A program made the translations under genes and the position numbers. A DNA stretch of 64,000 bases from Ruegeria sp. ANG-S4 (GTDB taxonomy: Bacteria; Pseudomonadota; Alphaproteobacteria; Rhodobacterales; Rhodobacteraceae), in the NCBI RefSeq assembly GCF_000814005.1, contig NZ_JWLK01000006.1, positions 1 to 64,000 of the forward strand, in the 5' to 3' direction. A model generated the notes under the pieces. The model worked only from the letters and a program-made list of their open reading frames with translations. It did not search any database and was not told the DNA's origin. Within the stretch, counting starts at the first letter, position 1, and each line of letters starts with the position of its first letter. Shown here in pieces: positions 1 through 8,270 of this stretch.

Positions 1-193
1 CCGAGACACAAATCGCTTAGTCAAAGTGGGGGAATTTTGCCGAGCGGGTGTTCGCGGACACGACACCAGAGAACACGCAGAGATTGGCGCAAAACCCATC
101 GACACACTCATTGCGGGTGAACTTTTCCGCATTTGGGTGTTTGTAGTGACCGTCCGGACACTGACACTCACAACTCGTTTAGGAGCCAATGCA

Positions 194-436
194 ATGAACC
201 CCAAAAATGTAGCTGCCCTCGCAACCATCACGATTGGATTGCCTATGCTGGCCGCCGCGCAGTCTATGGATGCTGACGGAGATGGCGTTCTTACTCTTGA
301 AGAGGTGCAGGCCGTAGCACCAACTGTAGATTCCGAGACCTTCACGGTCATGGACACGAACGGCGATGGTACTCTGGACCAGGACGAGGTTCAGGTTGCT
401 CAAGACGCGGGCGTCCTTCCGCCCAGCAACGGCTAA
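194..436 (+). CDS. Small secreted EF-hand calcium-binding protein
   Basis: An 80-residue protein. Residues 1-23 form a Sec-type signal peptide (charged start, hydrophobic core, A-A-A-Q end). Two canonical 12-residue EF-hand loops follow: D26 to E37 (DADGDGVLTLEE) and D54 to E65 (DTNGDGTLDQDE), both with the D-x-D/N-G-D-G pattern and the closing Glu, so calcium binding is very likely, in the periplasm or outside. The frame is open upstream to position 26, but the ATG at 194 is preferred because AGGAG lies 8 bases upstream and the signal peptide begins there. No partner is visible next to it, and the specific role is unknown. It stands alone, with a minus-strand gene converging on it. Confidence 0.85.
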   Translation: MNPKNVAALATITIGLPMLAAAQSMDADGDGVLTLEEVQAVAPTVDSETFTVMDTNGDGTLDQDEVQVAQDAGVLPPSNG

Positions 437-616
437 ACCTCTACGACCAATGGCGGCCCAACCCTCCCAGGGCCGCCACCCTGTGCGTCGACAACTCATC
501 TCAAAAAGCAAGCATCAGACCCGCTTGTATCCGCGTGTCGGCACCCGGCTAGTCAACCATTCAGCTTGTTAGCCTGTCCAAACTTGACCAGTGGCTCGAC
601 TAAGCCTCTATCAGTT

Positions 617-901
617 TTACTTGCCTTTCAACGTCTTGGTTAGCGCGTTAAGAGCGTCATCCATTTTCTTTTTCTGTGTTGCGGCTTTCTTTTGCAGATT
701 GAATATTTTGTTCCCAATTTTGGCCAAGCCCTTCGTCGCCGGGCCCAATTTAGACATGTCGCCACTTTTTATTGCAGCTTCGAACTTACTCATTTCCTTG
801 TTGGCTTTTTCCAGCTCATCTTGCGACTTCTTGTACGCCTGCATCTCGGCATGCATCTTCTTTTGTGCGGCTTCGACCTTCTTTACGTCAGGAGCAGACA
901 T
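617..901 (-). CDS. Small Lys/Ala-rich coiled-coil protein, unknown function
   Basis: A 94-residue, strongly basic protein with no signal peptide. Nearly its whole length (residues 5-90) is predicted by eye to be helical, with heptad-like spacing of Ala, Leu, Met and Lys, for example KKVEAAQKKMHAEMQAYKK. A short Gly/Pro-containing break near residue 50 would allow a helical hairpin. The frame is open further upstream to 1051, but the ATG at 901 has a good ribosome site (GAGGAAG) and the extra N-terminal residues look non-coding. I do not recognise a family. It could be a nucleoid- or membrane-associated helical protein, but nothing in the neighbourhood tests this. Confidence 0.6.
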   Translation of the reverse strand: MSAPDVKKVEAAQKKMHAEMQAYKKSQDELEKANKEMSKFEAAIKSGDMSKLGPATKGLAKIGNKIFNLQKKAATQKKKMDDALNALTKTLKGK

Positions 902-1060
902 ATCTTTCTTCCTCGCTACAGTATGACTTCGGGCGTTGTTATAGGCTTGTGAATTTGGAACTTCAGTGACTGACATCACAGAAACCAAAGTGGGAAACAT
1001 GAACGTCGGAATCGCGTTTACCCTCTGAGGGGTTTCGTCAGTCTTGGTCAAATCTAGTGC

Positions 1061-1089
1061 AAAAAAGCCCGACCCAATTTGGGCCGAGC
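1061..1089 (-). terminator. Rho-independent terminator of the ArsR-type gene
   Basis: Read on the minus strand there is a GC-rich stem, GCTCGGCCC pairing with GGGTCGGGC (two G-T wobbles), around an AAATT loop, followed directly by six T. It lies about 20 bases downstream of the stop codon of the ArsR-family gene. Confidence 0.8.
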
Positions 1090-1108
1090 AAGTCGCCGAG
1101 GTAGTCTT

Positions 1109-1414
1109 CTACTTGGCTTTTTCGTCACTAAAGAAAAGCCTGTCCAGCAGTTTAAGGAGTGGGCGTACGCGCTTGTCACAGATTTTGTAGTACATGTGAT
1201 GGCCATCGCGCCTGCCCACAATCATCCCCTCAAGCCGCAAACGCGCCAAATGTTGGGAAACCGCCGCCTGGTTCAAGGACAAGTTATCAATCAGTTCCCC
1301 GACGGACTTCTCTCCATCAGCAAGTAAGAACAGGATTTGCAGGCGGCTAACATGGGCGAATGCCTTCAGGTAGTCGGAGGCCTCAACGGCCTTACCTCGG
1401 GCACGCGGCTTCAC
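1109..1414 (-). CDS. ArsR/SmtB-family winged-helix transcriptional regulator
   Basis: A 101-residue regulator with the ArsR fold: a helical N-terminus (VEASDYLKAFAHVSRLQIL), the recognition helix around LSLNQAAVSQHLARLRLEG (residues 45-63) and a beta-wing (IVGRRDGHHMYYKI). The Cys pair of ELCVCDL-type metal sensors is missing; at that position it reads SVGELIDN. It is therefore more like the metal-independent branch (redox, sulfide or other ligands) than an arsenic sensor. The start taken is GTG at 1414. No strong ribosome site is visible and the same frame stays open upstream without a stop for some codons, so the N-terminus is uncertain. It is monocistronic, closed by a terminator, and its target genes are not evident. 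Confidence 0.8.
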   Translation of the reverse strand: MKPRARGKAVEASDYLKAFAHVSRLQILFLLADGEKSVGELIDNLSLNQAAVSQHLARLRLEGMIVGRRDGHHMYYKICDKRVRPLLKLLDRLFFSDEKAK

Positions 1415-1646
1415 TTCTTTGCTGCTGAAAGCGGGTTTTGTGGCCTGAGCTTTTCCGCCCAGATATCGGCGTGTTCCTGAAACACGTCCGCTCGGCTATT
1501 TGACTCAATCGGCTGCCAAAACCTCATCAAATCGGTCGATCACGTCATCTAATTCTGACCCAAAACAACTGAAACACACAGATGACCATCAAATACAATC
1601 GCCCGATTGCAACAACTGCCCAGGCACGAAGTATTCTGGGCCTCTA

Positions 1647-1686
1647 GACCGGGTTTGCGCACCCTTGAAAACCCACAAACCCGGTC
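1647..1686. repeat. Perfect 11-bp inverted repeat after the pirin gene
   Basis: GACCGGGTTTG at 1647-1657 pairs exactly with CAAACCCGGTC at 1676-1686 across an 18-base loop. It starts a few bases past the stop codon of the minus-strand pirin gene, so an RNA hairpin at the 3' end of that transcript is likely. There is no T tract on either exit side, so it is not a textbook intrinsic terminator. The rest of 1415-1692 shows no gene. Confidence 0.55.
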
Positions 1687-1692
1687 AAAAAG

Positions 1693-2670
1693 TCAGGCCG
1701 AAGGCTCGGCTTTACTACTAGGCAAGGTTTGCTCAAGTTCTGGCGTGATCGGGATATGCTCCGCGTCGTCACCCGGTGGCAATTTAAAGGGGCCATCGGC
1801 CCAATCCGCCGCCTTCCAAGACTCTTTGGCGTCTTCAATCCTGTCTCGGGACGATGAAACGAAGTTCCACCAGATGTAGCGCTCCTCGCTCAGGGTTGCC
1901 CCACCCAGCGCCATGAGACGTGCACCCTTTTCGCCAGCCCGAACGCTTATTTTGTCACCGGGTCGAAAGACCATCATTTGCCCGGCTTCGAAGACGTCAC
2001 CAGCAATCTCAACCGACCCTTCAGTAACGTAGATTCCACGGTCTTCCTGATCGTCCGGCAATGGAAAGTGTGCACCCGGCGAAAGAATGACATCGACGTA
2101 AAACGTCTCGGACTGCATCGTCACGGGGCTGGATTTGCCATAGGCTGATCCGAGTATGAGCTTTGCTTGAACGCCCGTATCTTGAAGCTCCGGTAGCGCC
2201 GCGTTCTTGTGGTGTTCAAAGTCCGGTGCCATGTCTTCGCTGTCTTTTGGCAACGCGATCCATGTCTGAATCCCGAACAACCTATTGCGCTTGGCCCGCG
2301 TTTCCGCGCTGGTGCGTTCGGAATGCGTTACGCCCTTGCCTGCAACCATCCAGTTCACTTCACCCGGATAGATCATCTGATGAGTGCCAAGGCTGTCGCG
2401 ATGCTCAAACTCGCCATCATACAAATAGGTTACTGTTCCAAGACCGATATGCGGATGTGGGCGAACGTCTATACCGCCTTCCGTAATGAACTCAGCTGGG
2501 CCCATTTGGTCGAAAAAGATGAACGGTCCGACCATCTGGCGTTCGGGTGCAGGCAAAGCACGCCTGACTTCAAACCCACCAAGATCACGGGCACGCGGAA
2601 TAATCAAAGTCTCAATACTGTCAGCCGAGCTATTTGGGCACTCAGGGTTATGCGTGGGGTTCCAACTCAT
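1693..2670 (-). CDS. Pirin-family bicupin protein
   Basis: 325 residues. The N-terminal cupin carries the pirin metal motif: H-P-H in RPHPHIGLGTVTYL, then EFEHRDSLG, and further on MVAGKGVTHSER with the last His and Glu ligands. The C-terminal cupin (from about residue 190) follows with PLPDDQEDRGIYVTEGSVE. Characterised pirins are Fe-dependent quercetin 2,3-dioxygenases or redox-linked regulators; which applies here cannot be told. The ATG at 2670 is chosen over the longer frame to 2706 because AAAGGAC lies upstream at normal spacing. It may be the last gene of the long minus-strand run, 81 bp after the oxidoreductase large subunit. A second pirin opens that run. Confidence 0.85.
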   Translation of the reverse strand: MSWNPTHNPECPNSSADSIETLIIPRARDLGGFEVRRALPAPERQMVGPFIFFDQMGPAEFITEGGIDVRPHPHIGLGTVTYLYDGEFEHRDSLGTHQMIYPGEVNWMVAGKGVTHSERTSAETRAKRNRLFGIQTWIALPKDSEDMAPDFEHHKNAALPELQDTGVQAKLILGSAYGKSSPVTMQSETFYVDVILSPGAHFPLPDDQEDRGIYVTEGSVEIAGDVFEAGQMMVFRPGDKISVRAGEKGARLMALGGATLSEERYIWWNFVSSSRDRIEDAKESWKAADWADGPFKLPPGDDAEHIPITPELEQTLPSSKAEPSA

Positions 2671-2751
2671 GCATTGGGTCCTTTGTCTGTAGTTGGGTCT
2701 TGCCAAATGCGCCGCCGGTCAAAGGAAATGACCGGCAGCATCCTTAGGCAC

Positions 2752-4932
2752 CTACGTTTCCAGCGCGGCGGCGACGCGATCCGGAGTAAACGGCATGTGG
2801 CGCAGGCGCTTGCCTTGCGCGGCATAGAACGCGTTGGCAATAGCCGCGGGCACCATCGGAGTGCCAACCTCGCCAACACCAACAGGCGGTGCATCGACCT
2901 CTGCGACGTAGATCTCGATTTCCGGCATTTGCGACGCCCGCGTGATCTCGTAGTCCCAGAAGTTGCTTTGCACCACTTCGCCGTTTTCGATATCGATCTT
3001 TTCAGAAAGAGCCATCGAGATACCGAACACGATACCACCTTCGATCTGATTGAGCGCGTTGTCTGGCGTGACGATCAGTCCCGCGTCGATTGCGGCCCAG
3101 AAGTTGGTGATCTGGATCTCTCCACTGTCCGCGTCAACTTCAACTTCCGCTACACCTGCGGCCATGGAGGAGCTGTAGCCAGCGAAAGAAAGCCCTAAGT
3201 TTCGATTTCTGCGATTTTGCCAATCCGACATCTCGGCCACCTTCTCAAGCAAGTGCCGCCCGCGTGGGTTTTCTGAAACAAGATCTAGCCGGAACTCCAG
3301 AGGATCCCGGCCGGCTTGCTCTGCCAGTTCGTCCATAAAGCACTCTGCCGAAAAGGCCGTGTAGGACGCACCAATACCGCGATAGGGGGCAAGGCGGGCG
3401 TGCCGGTCCATGATCAGGTGATCGGCGCGGAAATCCTTGATCCCATAGAATTTGCTCTCTGCACCCCGCATCGAGATCACGTCGTTGGGGTTCACCGCGT
3501 CCCAACGCAGCGGGTTGAAAAAACCAATGACCGTTGGTGTCGCGACCTTGTGATACCACCCATCGAGCTTTCCTTCCGCTGTCAGACCGGCCTCAAGCTT
3601 TTGTGCCGCAGCGGGGCGAAAGGTCCCCTGCTTCACGTCGTCTTCACGCGGCCAGATCACTTTGACAGGGCGTCCAATAGCTTTCGAGCACAGCACTGCA
3701 TCGCGCACATAGTTCTGCATCAGGGCTGTGCGTCGACCAAATCCTCCGCCCATTGTCATCATGTTCAGTCGAACGCTTTCGACAGGGATGCCCAACACCT
3801 CCGACACGGTGCGCGCGGTCCACGACTGCGTTTGCGTGCCTGCCCAAACCTCAGCACCTTGCCCGTCCGCATCAACGTCAGCAACAGCCGCCATCGGCTC
3901 AATCTGAGCGTGGTAGGCATAGTCCGACAGATAGACCTGCGAAAACTGACTGTCAGCATTGGCAATAGCTGCTGGGGCGTCGCCTTTCTCGGCCCAGGTT
4001 GCCCCCGATGCTTCAGTGGCGCTGACAGCGGCGGCGTATTCGGCCAGCGTCTCTTCGCTGTTTGAGGTTCGGAAAGGTGAGGTGGTGGACCATTCGACCT
4101 CAAGCAAACCCCGTGCCCCCAAGGCAGACCAAAGGCTTTCCGCGACGACGGCGACACCGTCCGGTACTGCCACGACATCGATGACGCCGGGTACCTCGCG
4201 TGCGGAAGCGTCGTCGATGGAAAGCGGAACTTCGTCCTCGACTGGTGCACGTAGAACGGCGGCATAGGCCATATTAGGCACATCCACATCGATCGCATAT
4301 TCGGCCTGACCTGTGCTTTTCGCCGGAACGTCGCGACGCGGCAAATCTTGCCCGATGATCCGAAACGCGGATGGGTCTTTCAGTGGCACGGTCTCAGCGT
4401 CTGGTACCGTCACATCCCTTGAACCGAACGCTGCCAGTTCACCATAGGCAGCCTGTTGGCCATCGGGTCCTAAAACAACACTGGGTTTGGTCCTAAGGCT
4501 GGCTTTGTCCACACCCCATTCGCGCGCTGCGATTTGCAGCAACACGTCGCGCGCCTGAGCACCGGCCTTGCGCATCGGATCAAAATAGAACTGTGTTCCG
4601 GTGCTACCCGCCGTATACAAAACACCGCCAAACAGCTTGTTTCCAAAGCGTCGATCATCAGCGTTTAGCTGTTTGATCTCAACGTCATTCCAAGCAGCGT
4701 CCAGTTCCTCGGCCAGAATCTGCGGCAAGGTAGAATAGCTGCTTTGGCCCATCTCTGTGGACGGATGGACGATCTGAACGGTGCCATCAGCCCGGATCGT
4801 CAACCAGTGATTGACATCCAGTGTGCCGACCGCTGCTTCGGACCGGACGGATGAGATGCCGCCCGCACCGATGAAAAACGTCAGTCCTGCAGCGCCTTGT
4901 AGAAACCCACGGCGGTTCATGGTTATGGTCAT
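2752..4932 (-). CDS. Molybdopterin-binding subunit of an IorB-type aldehyde/isoquinoline oxidoreductase
   Basis: 726 residues. A twin-arginine signal opens the protein (MNRRGFLQGAAG), so the folded molybdoenzyme should be exported to the periplasm. The body matches the xanthine-oxidase family in its single-chain IorB form: GGGFGRR near residue 395, YRGIGASYTAFSAECFMDEL for the cofactor pocket, and GVGEVGTP near the C-terminus, whose Glu is the catalytic base in this family. The substrate is not predictable; relatives oxidise aldehydes or N-heterocycles. The start is well supported by AAGGAGG upstream. It begins one base after the stop of the [2Fe-2S] subunit, so the two are co-translated. The cytochrome c subunit that often completes such enzymes is not encoded nearby. 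Confidence 0.9.
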   Translation of the reverse strand: MTITMNRRGFLQGAAGLTFFIGAGGISSVRSEAAVGTLDVNHWLTIRADGTVQIVHPSTEMGQSSYSTLPQILAEELDAAWNDVEIKQLNADDRRFGNKLFGGVLYTAGSTGTQFYFDPMRKAGAQARDVLLQIAAREWGVDKASLRTKPSVVLGPDGQQAAYGELAAFGSRDVTVPDAETVPLKDPSAFRIIGQDLPRRDVPAKSTGQAEYAIDVDVPNMAYAAVLRAPVEDEVPLSIDDASAREVPGVIDVVAVPDGVAVVAESLWSALGARGLLEVEWSTTSPFRTSNSEETLAEYAAAVSATEASGATWAEKGDAPAAIANADSQFSQVYLSDYAYHAQIEPMAAVADVDADGQGAEVWAGTQTQSWTARTVSEVLGIPVESVRLNMMTMGGGFGRRTALMQNYVRDAVLCSKAIGRPVKVIWPREDDVKQGTFRPAAAQKLEAGLTAEGKLDGWYHKVATPTVIGFFNPLRWDAVNPNDVISMRGAESKFYGIKDFRADHLIMDRHARLAPYRGIGASYTAFSAECFMDELAEQAGRDPLEFRLDLVSENPRGRHLLEKVAEMSDWQNRRNRNLGLSFAGYSSSMAAGVAEVEVDADSGEIQITNFWAAIDAGLIVTPDNALNQIEGGIVFGISMALSEKIDIENGEVVQSNFWDYEITRASQMPEIEIYVAEVDAPPVGVGEVGTPMVPAAIANAFYAAQGKRLRHMPFTPDRVAAALET

Positions 4933-4933
4933 T

Positions 4934-5386
4934 TCAAACCTCCTTGGCTGCGCGTTCGATGGCTTTAAAGATTCGGTTATAGGTTCCGCAGCGACAGAGA
5001 TTCGCGCTCATCTCATCGACAATTTCCTGTCGTGTCGGAGATGGATTGTCCGCCAAAAGTGCCGCCGCGCGCATGATCTGACCCGACTGGCAATAGCCGC
5101 ATTGTGCAACCTGCTCTTCGATCCAGGCCCTCTGAACAGGATGCGAGCCGTCTTCGGACAATCCTTCGATCGTCGTGACTTGTGCATCCTCCACGTCGCT
5201 AACCGACATCTGACACGCGAAGCTCGCCACACCATCCACATGCACTGTACAGGCCCCACACATGGCAGCACCGCATCCGTATTTCGTACCTTTGAGTTTG
5301 AGCGTATCTCGAAGGACCAGCAGCAACATTTCGTCAGGGGGGTTATCAACCTCTACGGGTCGGCCGTTCAATTCGAATTTGATCAT
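4934..5386 (-). CDS. [2Fe-2S] subunit of the IorA-type molybdenum oxidoreductase
   Basis: 150 residues, the usual size for an isolated iron-sulfur subunit of the xanthine-oxidase family. The N-terminal plant-ferredoxin cluster motif is GCGAAMCGACTVHVDG with a further Cys at ASFACQ. The C-terminal cluster has CGYCQSGQI and NLCRCGTYNRI. All expected cluster ligands are present. It relays electrons from the molybdenum site of the partner encoded immediately downstream. It has no signal peptide of its own, so it is expected to be carried across the membrane with the Tat-bearing large subunit. A ribosome site AAGGAC precedes the ATG. The adaptor gene ends 58 bp upstream, so it probably belongs to the same transcript. 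Confidence 0.92.
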   Translation of the reverse strand: MIKFELNGRPVEVDNPPDEMLLLVLRDTLKLKGTKYGCGAAMCGACTVHVDGVASFACQMSVSDVEDAQVTTIEGLSEDGSHPVQRAWIEEQVAQCGYCQSGQIMRAAALLADNPSPTRQEIVDEMSANLCRCGTYNRIFKAIERAAKEV

Positions 5387-5444
5387 TTGGAACAGTCCTT
5401 GTGATGCCTGATGTTGACAGATTCTTGTGAAGTGGAATTCGTCG

Positions 5445-6347
5445 TCATGGCCTGACCATGGAGTGGTCTTGGTCAGCGCCGGTAACTGGGTAGATCATTG
5501 GCGTGACACGAACTTTCATTCCCGGTCGCAATGTAAGTTCGGAGTTTTCCAGATGTGCCCAGACACGTATTGTGCCGCTGTTTTCATCGAACCAAACCGC
5601 CGATCCGGTGAGCACAATTGCATCCTGCAGAGCCTGACCGATCTCCGTCTCAACACGAAACCGGCCGGAATTTGATAGCTCCTCTGAGTGCGTTTTGCTC
5701 GTGTTCAACCCAGAAACCCAATGGGCATAGGGAAGCTCGAAAGCAACGCGCAGGCTGTTCAGATTTACGAGTTGAAACAGGGGCGGGTCGCCCGAATTGA
5801 ACTCAACCAGCGAACCCGGTCCAACACGCGGGTCTTCAACATGTCCTGAGATCGGCGCACGTATGAGCGTGTCGTTATAGTTCGTTTGTGCGATCTCCAA
5901 CTCGGTTTCCGCCAAGGCCCTTGCGGCCTTAGCCAAAGCCAGATTGGTTTCAGCGTCCAACAAGGCAACCTCTGTTGCGGCTCCACGCGTTGAGAGTTGG
6001 GCTGCGCGATCCAGCTTGTCTTGGGCTTGAAGCAACAGAGCCTCGGCTTTGGCCAACTCTGCACTCGCGGCATCGACCGCCAGTTTCTCCAGATCGTTTC
6101 GAAGCTGCAGCAATGGCGTGCCCGCTTCGACATAGTCGCCTTGCTCAACCAGAACTTCTTCGACAATGCCTTCAGCACGGCTATAGACGTCCGATCGGTC
6201 GACTGCTTCGATACGGCCTTCAAACTCCGCACCTCCTGCGGATGCCTGATCAGGTGCGTGGGCCCAGAACAGCGCCACAATGAGTGTGGCCGAAAGCACG
6301 GGTCGAGTGATGACCAAAATCGATAGCATCTCAAACACTCTCATCAT
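5445..6347 (-). CDS. RND-type periplasmic adaptor (membrane fusion protein)
   Basis: 300 residues. After a signal/anchor segment (residues about 8-38) comes a barrel-sandwich lipoyl half (VYSRAEGIVEEVLVEQGDYV), a helical hairpin rich in Ala, Leu and Glu (about 90-155), the second lipoyl half (LIRAPISGHVEDPRVGPGSL) and a beta-barrel (VRVTPMIYPV near the end). This is the HlyD/AcrA adaptor plan, somewhat short. Its start codon overlaps the stop of the upstream MFS exporter (ATGA), so it is translationally coupled to that pump. No RND pump or outer-membrane factor lies in the window. An MFS partner for this kind of adaptor suggests a tripartite exporter, as in the EmrAB arrangement, but the identity of the export substrate is unknown. 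Confidence 0.8.
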   Translation of the reverse strand: MMRVFEMLSILVITRPVLSATLIVALFWAHAPDQASAGGAEFEGRIEAVDRSDVYSRAEGIVEEVLVEQGDYVEAGTPLLQLRNDLEKLAVDAASAELAKAEALLLQAQDKLDRAAQLSTRGAATEVALLDAETNLALAKAARALAETELEIAQTNYNDTLIRAPISGHVEDPRVGPGSLVEFNSGDPPLFQLVNLNSLRVAFELPYAHWVSGLNTSKTHSEELSNSGRFRVETEIGQALQDAIVLTGSAVWFDENSGTIRVWAHLENSELTLRPGMKVRVTPMIYPVTGADQDHSMVRP

Positions 6348-7954
6348 GGTGCGATCAGATGGCGAACGACCGGCCCGCTTTCACGGGTATCGAAGGCTGA
6401 GACGGTCCGTTGAAGATCTTGATCCTGTTGTGACACGCGCTCATGTTGGGCCAGATGTTCCTGCCAGGAAGAAACCATGAACGCTTCGACCCATAGCTCA
6501 GGCTCTTCTGCACTTTGGAAAACGCGCCAATCATAGGCTCCGTCGCGCCAGCGCTCGCCCGACCATTCCTTAATAGCGGACAGGAACGCAGCTTCGTCCT
6601 CGGGTCGAATGCGATACTCAACTTCGACCATGACAGGACCGCGGGACGCCAAGTCGTCCTCTTCCAAGGCAACCTGCGGCGCAGGCCAATGCATTGAAGG
6701 CGTCAGGTCCAGATCTTCGCCCTGACCAAGCTGGAACTTGCGTGTTAGAAGCAAGCCGACGATCAGGCCTCCAGCTGCGATCAGCAAGGTGATCGAAACA
6801 GATGTTGCCGTTGCCACCTGACCCCAGATCGCTGATCCAAACGCCATTGACCCGAAGAAGACCATCAGATTTACGGCCAACCCTCGGGCCCTGACCCAAT
6901 TGGGCAGCGCGGTCTGGGCCGAAACATTGAACGTGGTGAGAACAGCAATCCAGCTAAACCCACCCAACAGTGCGGCGATATAGGCCAGAGGAGGGGTTGT
7001 CGCCGTTGCGAGAATTGCCATGGCAACGGCAGTGCCGATGGTTCCGCCTGCTGCTGTGGTGCTTGCATCAAGCTTCGCGCGGAACTGCGGGAGGGTCAAA
7101 GCGCCCACAACAGCCCCAGCACCGATCAACGTCAGCAACAATCCATACAGCGTCGCCCCGCCACCTTCGATCGTTCGGACGACCAACGGCAGCAGAGCCC
7201 AATAGGCAGAGGCAAAGATGAAGAAGGCAAAGGATCGGATCAAAGTTGCCTTGAGCGGGCCGTTATGTGCGACGTGCCGCATGCCGGTCATCATTGCGTT
7301 GAAAACGGGCTGAGATGTCTTCGATACAGCACTTTCGTGTTTCCAAAACAACAGAGCGCCAATGATCACGAGATAGCTGACCGCGTTGACTGCAAATGGC
7401 GCCGCCAAGCTGACCGATGCAATCAAAACGCCCGCCAAGGCAGGACCGATCGCGCGGCTGATGTTGATGCCCATTGAATTCAACGCAATGGCTGGCTGCA
7501 ACGCATCACGCGGCACCAGAGTTGGCACGATCGCTTGCCAAGCAGGAGCCATGAAAGCCGTCCCAGTTCCGATGGCCAATGTGAACAGGATCAGCAGCGT
7601 AGGTGTTACCAGCTCAAGCTGAACCAGCACGGTTAGTACCGACACCAGTGCCAGAAGCACAACGTTCACTGTGATCAACAGCTTGCGTTTGTCCAATCGG
7701 TCCGCCAGCGTGCCAGCGTATAGTGCGAAGATGAACACTGGCAGGGTTGTTGCCGCCTGCACAAGTGAGACGACTGCCGGAGATGAGTTAAGCGTCGTCA
7801 TCAACCACCCAGCGCCCACATCATGCATCCACGTGCCGACGTTGGAGATCAGGGTCGCGACCCAAAGAAGCGCAAACGCCCGATGTTTGAACGGGGCCCA
7901 AGCCGAGTTTGATGCTGCAGGTGCAGGTTTCGCGATGCTACCACTGGATGACAT
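6344..7954 (-). CDS. MFS_3-type exporter with C-terminal monooxygenase-like domain
   Basis: 536 residues. About twelve membrane segments span residues 15-410, starting with FALLWVATLISNVGTWMHDV, a pattern typical of the EntS-like MFS_3 family. A soluble C-terminal domain of about 100 residues (VEVEYRIRPEDEAAFL to the end) resembles antibiotic-biosynthesis-monooxygenase ferredoxin-like folds, which are common in this family. The ATG at 7954 is chosen because GAGGAG lies just upstream and the longer frame to 8101 runs into the GNAT gene in another frame. It overlaps the GNAT gene by 17 bp and the downstream adaptor by 4 bp, so all three are coupled. Export of a small organic compound is likely; which one is not known. 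Confidence 0.85.
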   Translation of the reverse strand: MSSSGSIAKPAPAASNSAWAPFKHRAFALLWVATLISNVGTWMHDVGAGWLMTTLNSSPAVVSLVQAATTLPVFIFALYAGTLADRLDKRKLLITVNVVLLALVSVLTVLVQLELVTPTLLILFTLAIGTGTAFMAPAWQAIVPTLVPRDALQPAIALNSMGINISRAIGPALAGVLIASVSLAAPFAVNAVSYLVIIGALLFWKHESAVSKTSQPVFNAMMTGMRHVAHNGPLKATLIRSFAFFIFASAYWALLPLVVRTIEGGGATLYGLLLTLIGAGAVVGALTLPQFRAKLDASTTAAGGTIGTAVAMAILATATTPPLAYIAALLGGFSWIAVLTTFNVSAQTALPNWVRARGLAVNLMVFFGSMAFGSAIWGQVATATSVSITLLIAAGGLIVGLLLTRKFQLGQGEDLDLTPSMHWPAPQVALEEDDLASRGPVMVEVEYRIRPEDEAAFLSAIKEWSGERWRDGAYDWRVFQSAEEPELWVEAFMVSSWQEHLAQHERVSQQDQDLQRTVSAFDTRESGPVVRHLIAP

Positions 7955-8243
7955 CTGCCAACTCCTCGCGATTTCTTTCGGCGTAGGACCGCACAAACGG
8001 GCAAAGAGGCACAATGCGGAGACCCCTGTCGCGCGCGTCCGCCACAAGTTGCGCGGCCAAGGTCCGAGCCAAGCCGCGACCACGCAACTCTTCCGGGACA
8101 AACGTGTGGTCGGCGATAACGAGGCTGGGCGTGACTTTTGACAGCGTCAGTTCTGCCTCGCTCACGATCCCGGACACCGAAGCACCATACCGTGCTTTTG
8201 TATCGCTTTCGCTGTAAGTGATTTTTAGCTTTTGATCGTCCAA
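7938..8243 (-). CDS. Small GNAT-family N-acetyltransferase (YidJ/GTL3B type)
   Basis: 101 residues, matching the compact single-domain GNAT group. The acetyl-CoA binding motif is seen as FVPEELRGRGLARTLAAQLV (residues 48-67), followed by the conserved helix and IVPLCPFVRSYAERN, a C-terminal hallmark of this subgroup in which the Cys-Pro-Phe-Val stretch is typical. The acceptor is unknown; members act on small amines or thioesters or are uncharacterised. Its 3' end overlaps the MFS start by 17 bp, and its start follows the amidohydrolase stop by 27 bp, so it sits in the middle of the long minus-strand run. Confidence 0.85.
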   Translation of the reverse strand: MDDQKLKITYSESDTKARYGASVSGIVSEAELTLSKVTPSLVIADHTFVPEELRGRGLARTLAAQLVADARDRGLRIVPLCPFVRSYAERNREELADVIQW

Positions 8244-8270
8244 AACGGGAAATCTCCTGAGGTCTTATCG

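Noticed and set aside
2209-3198. Long plus-strand frame across the pirin and the molybdenum subunit
   Set aside because: No ribosome site or family similarity; it spans two good minus-strand genes.
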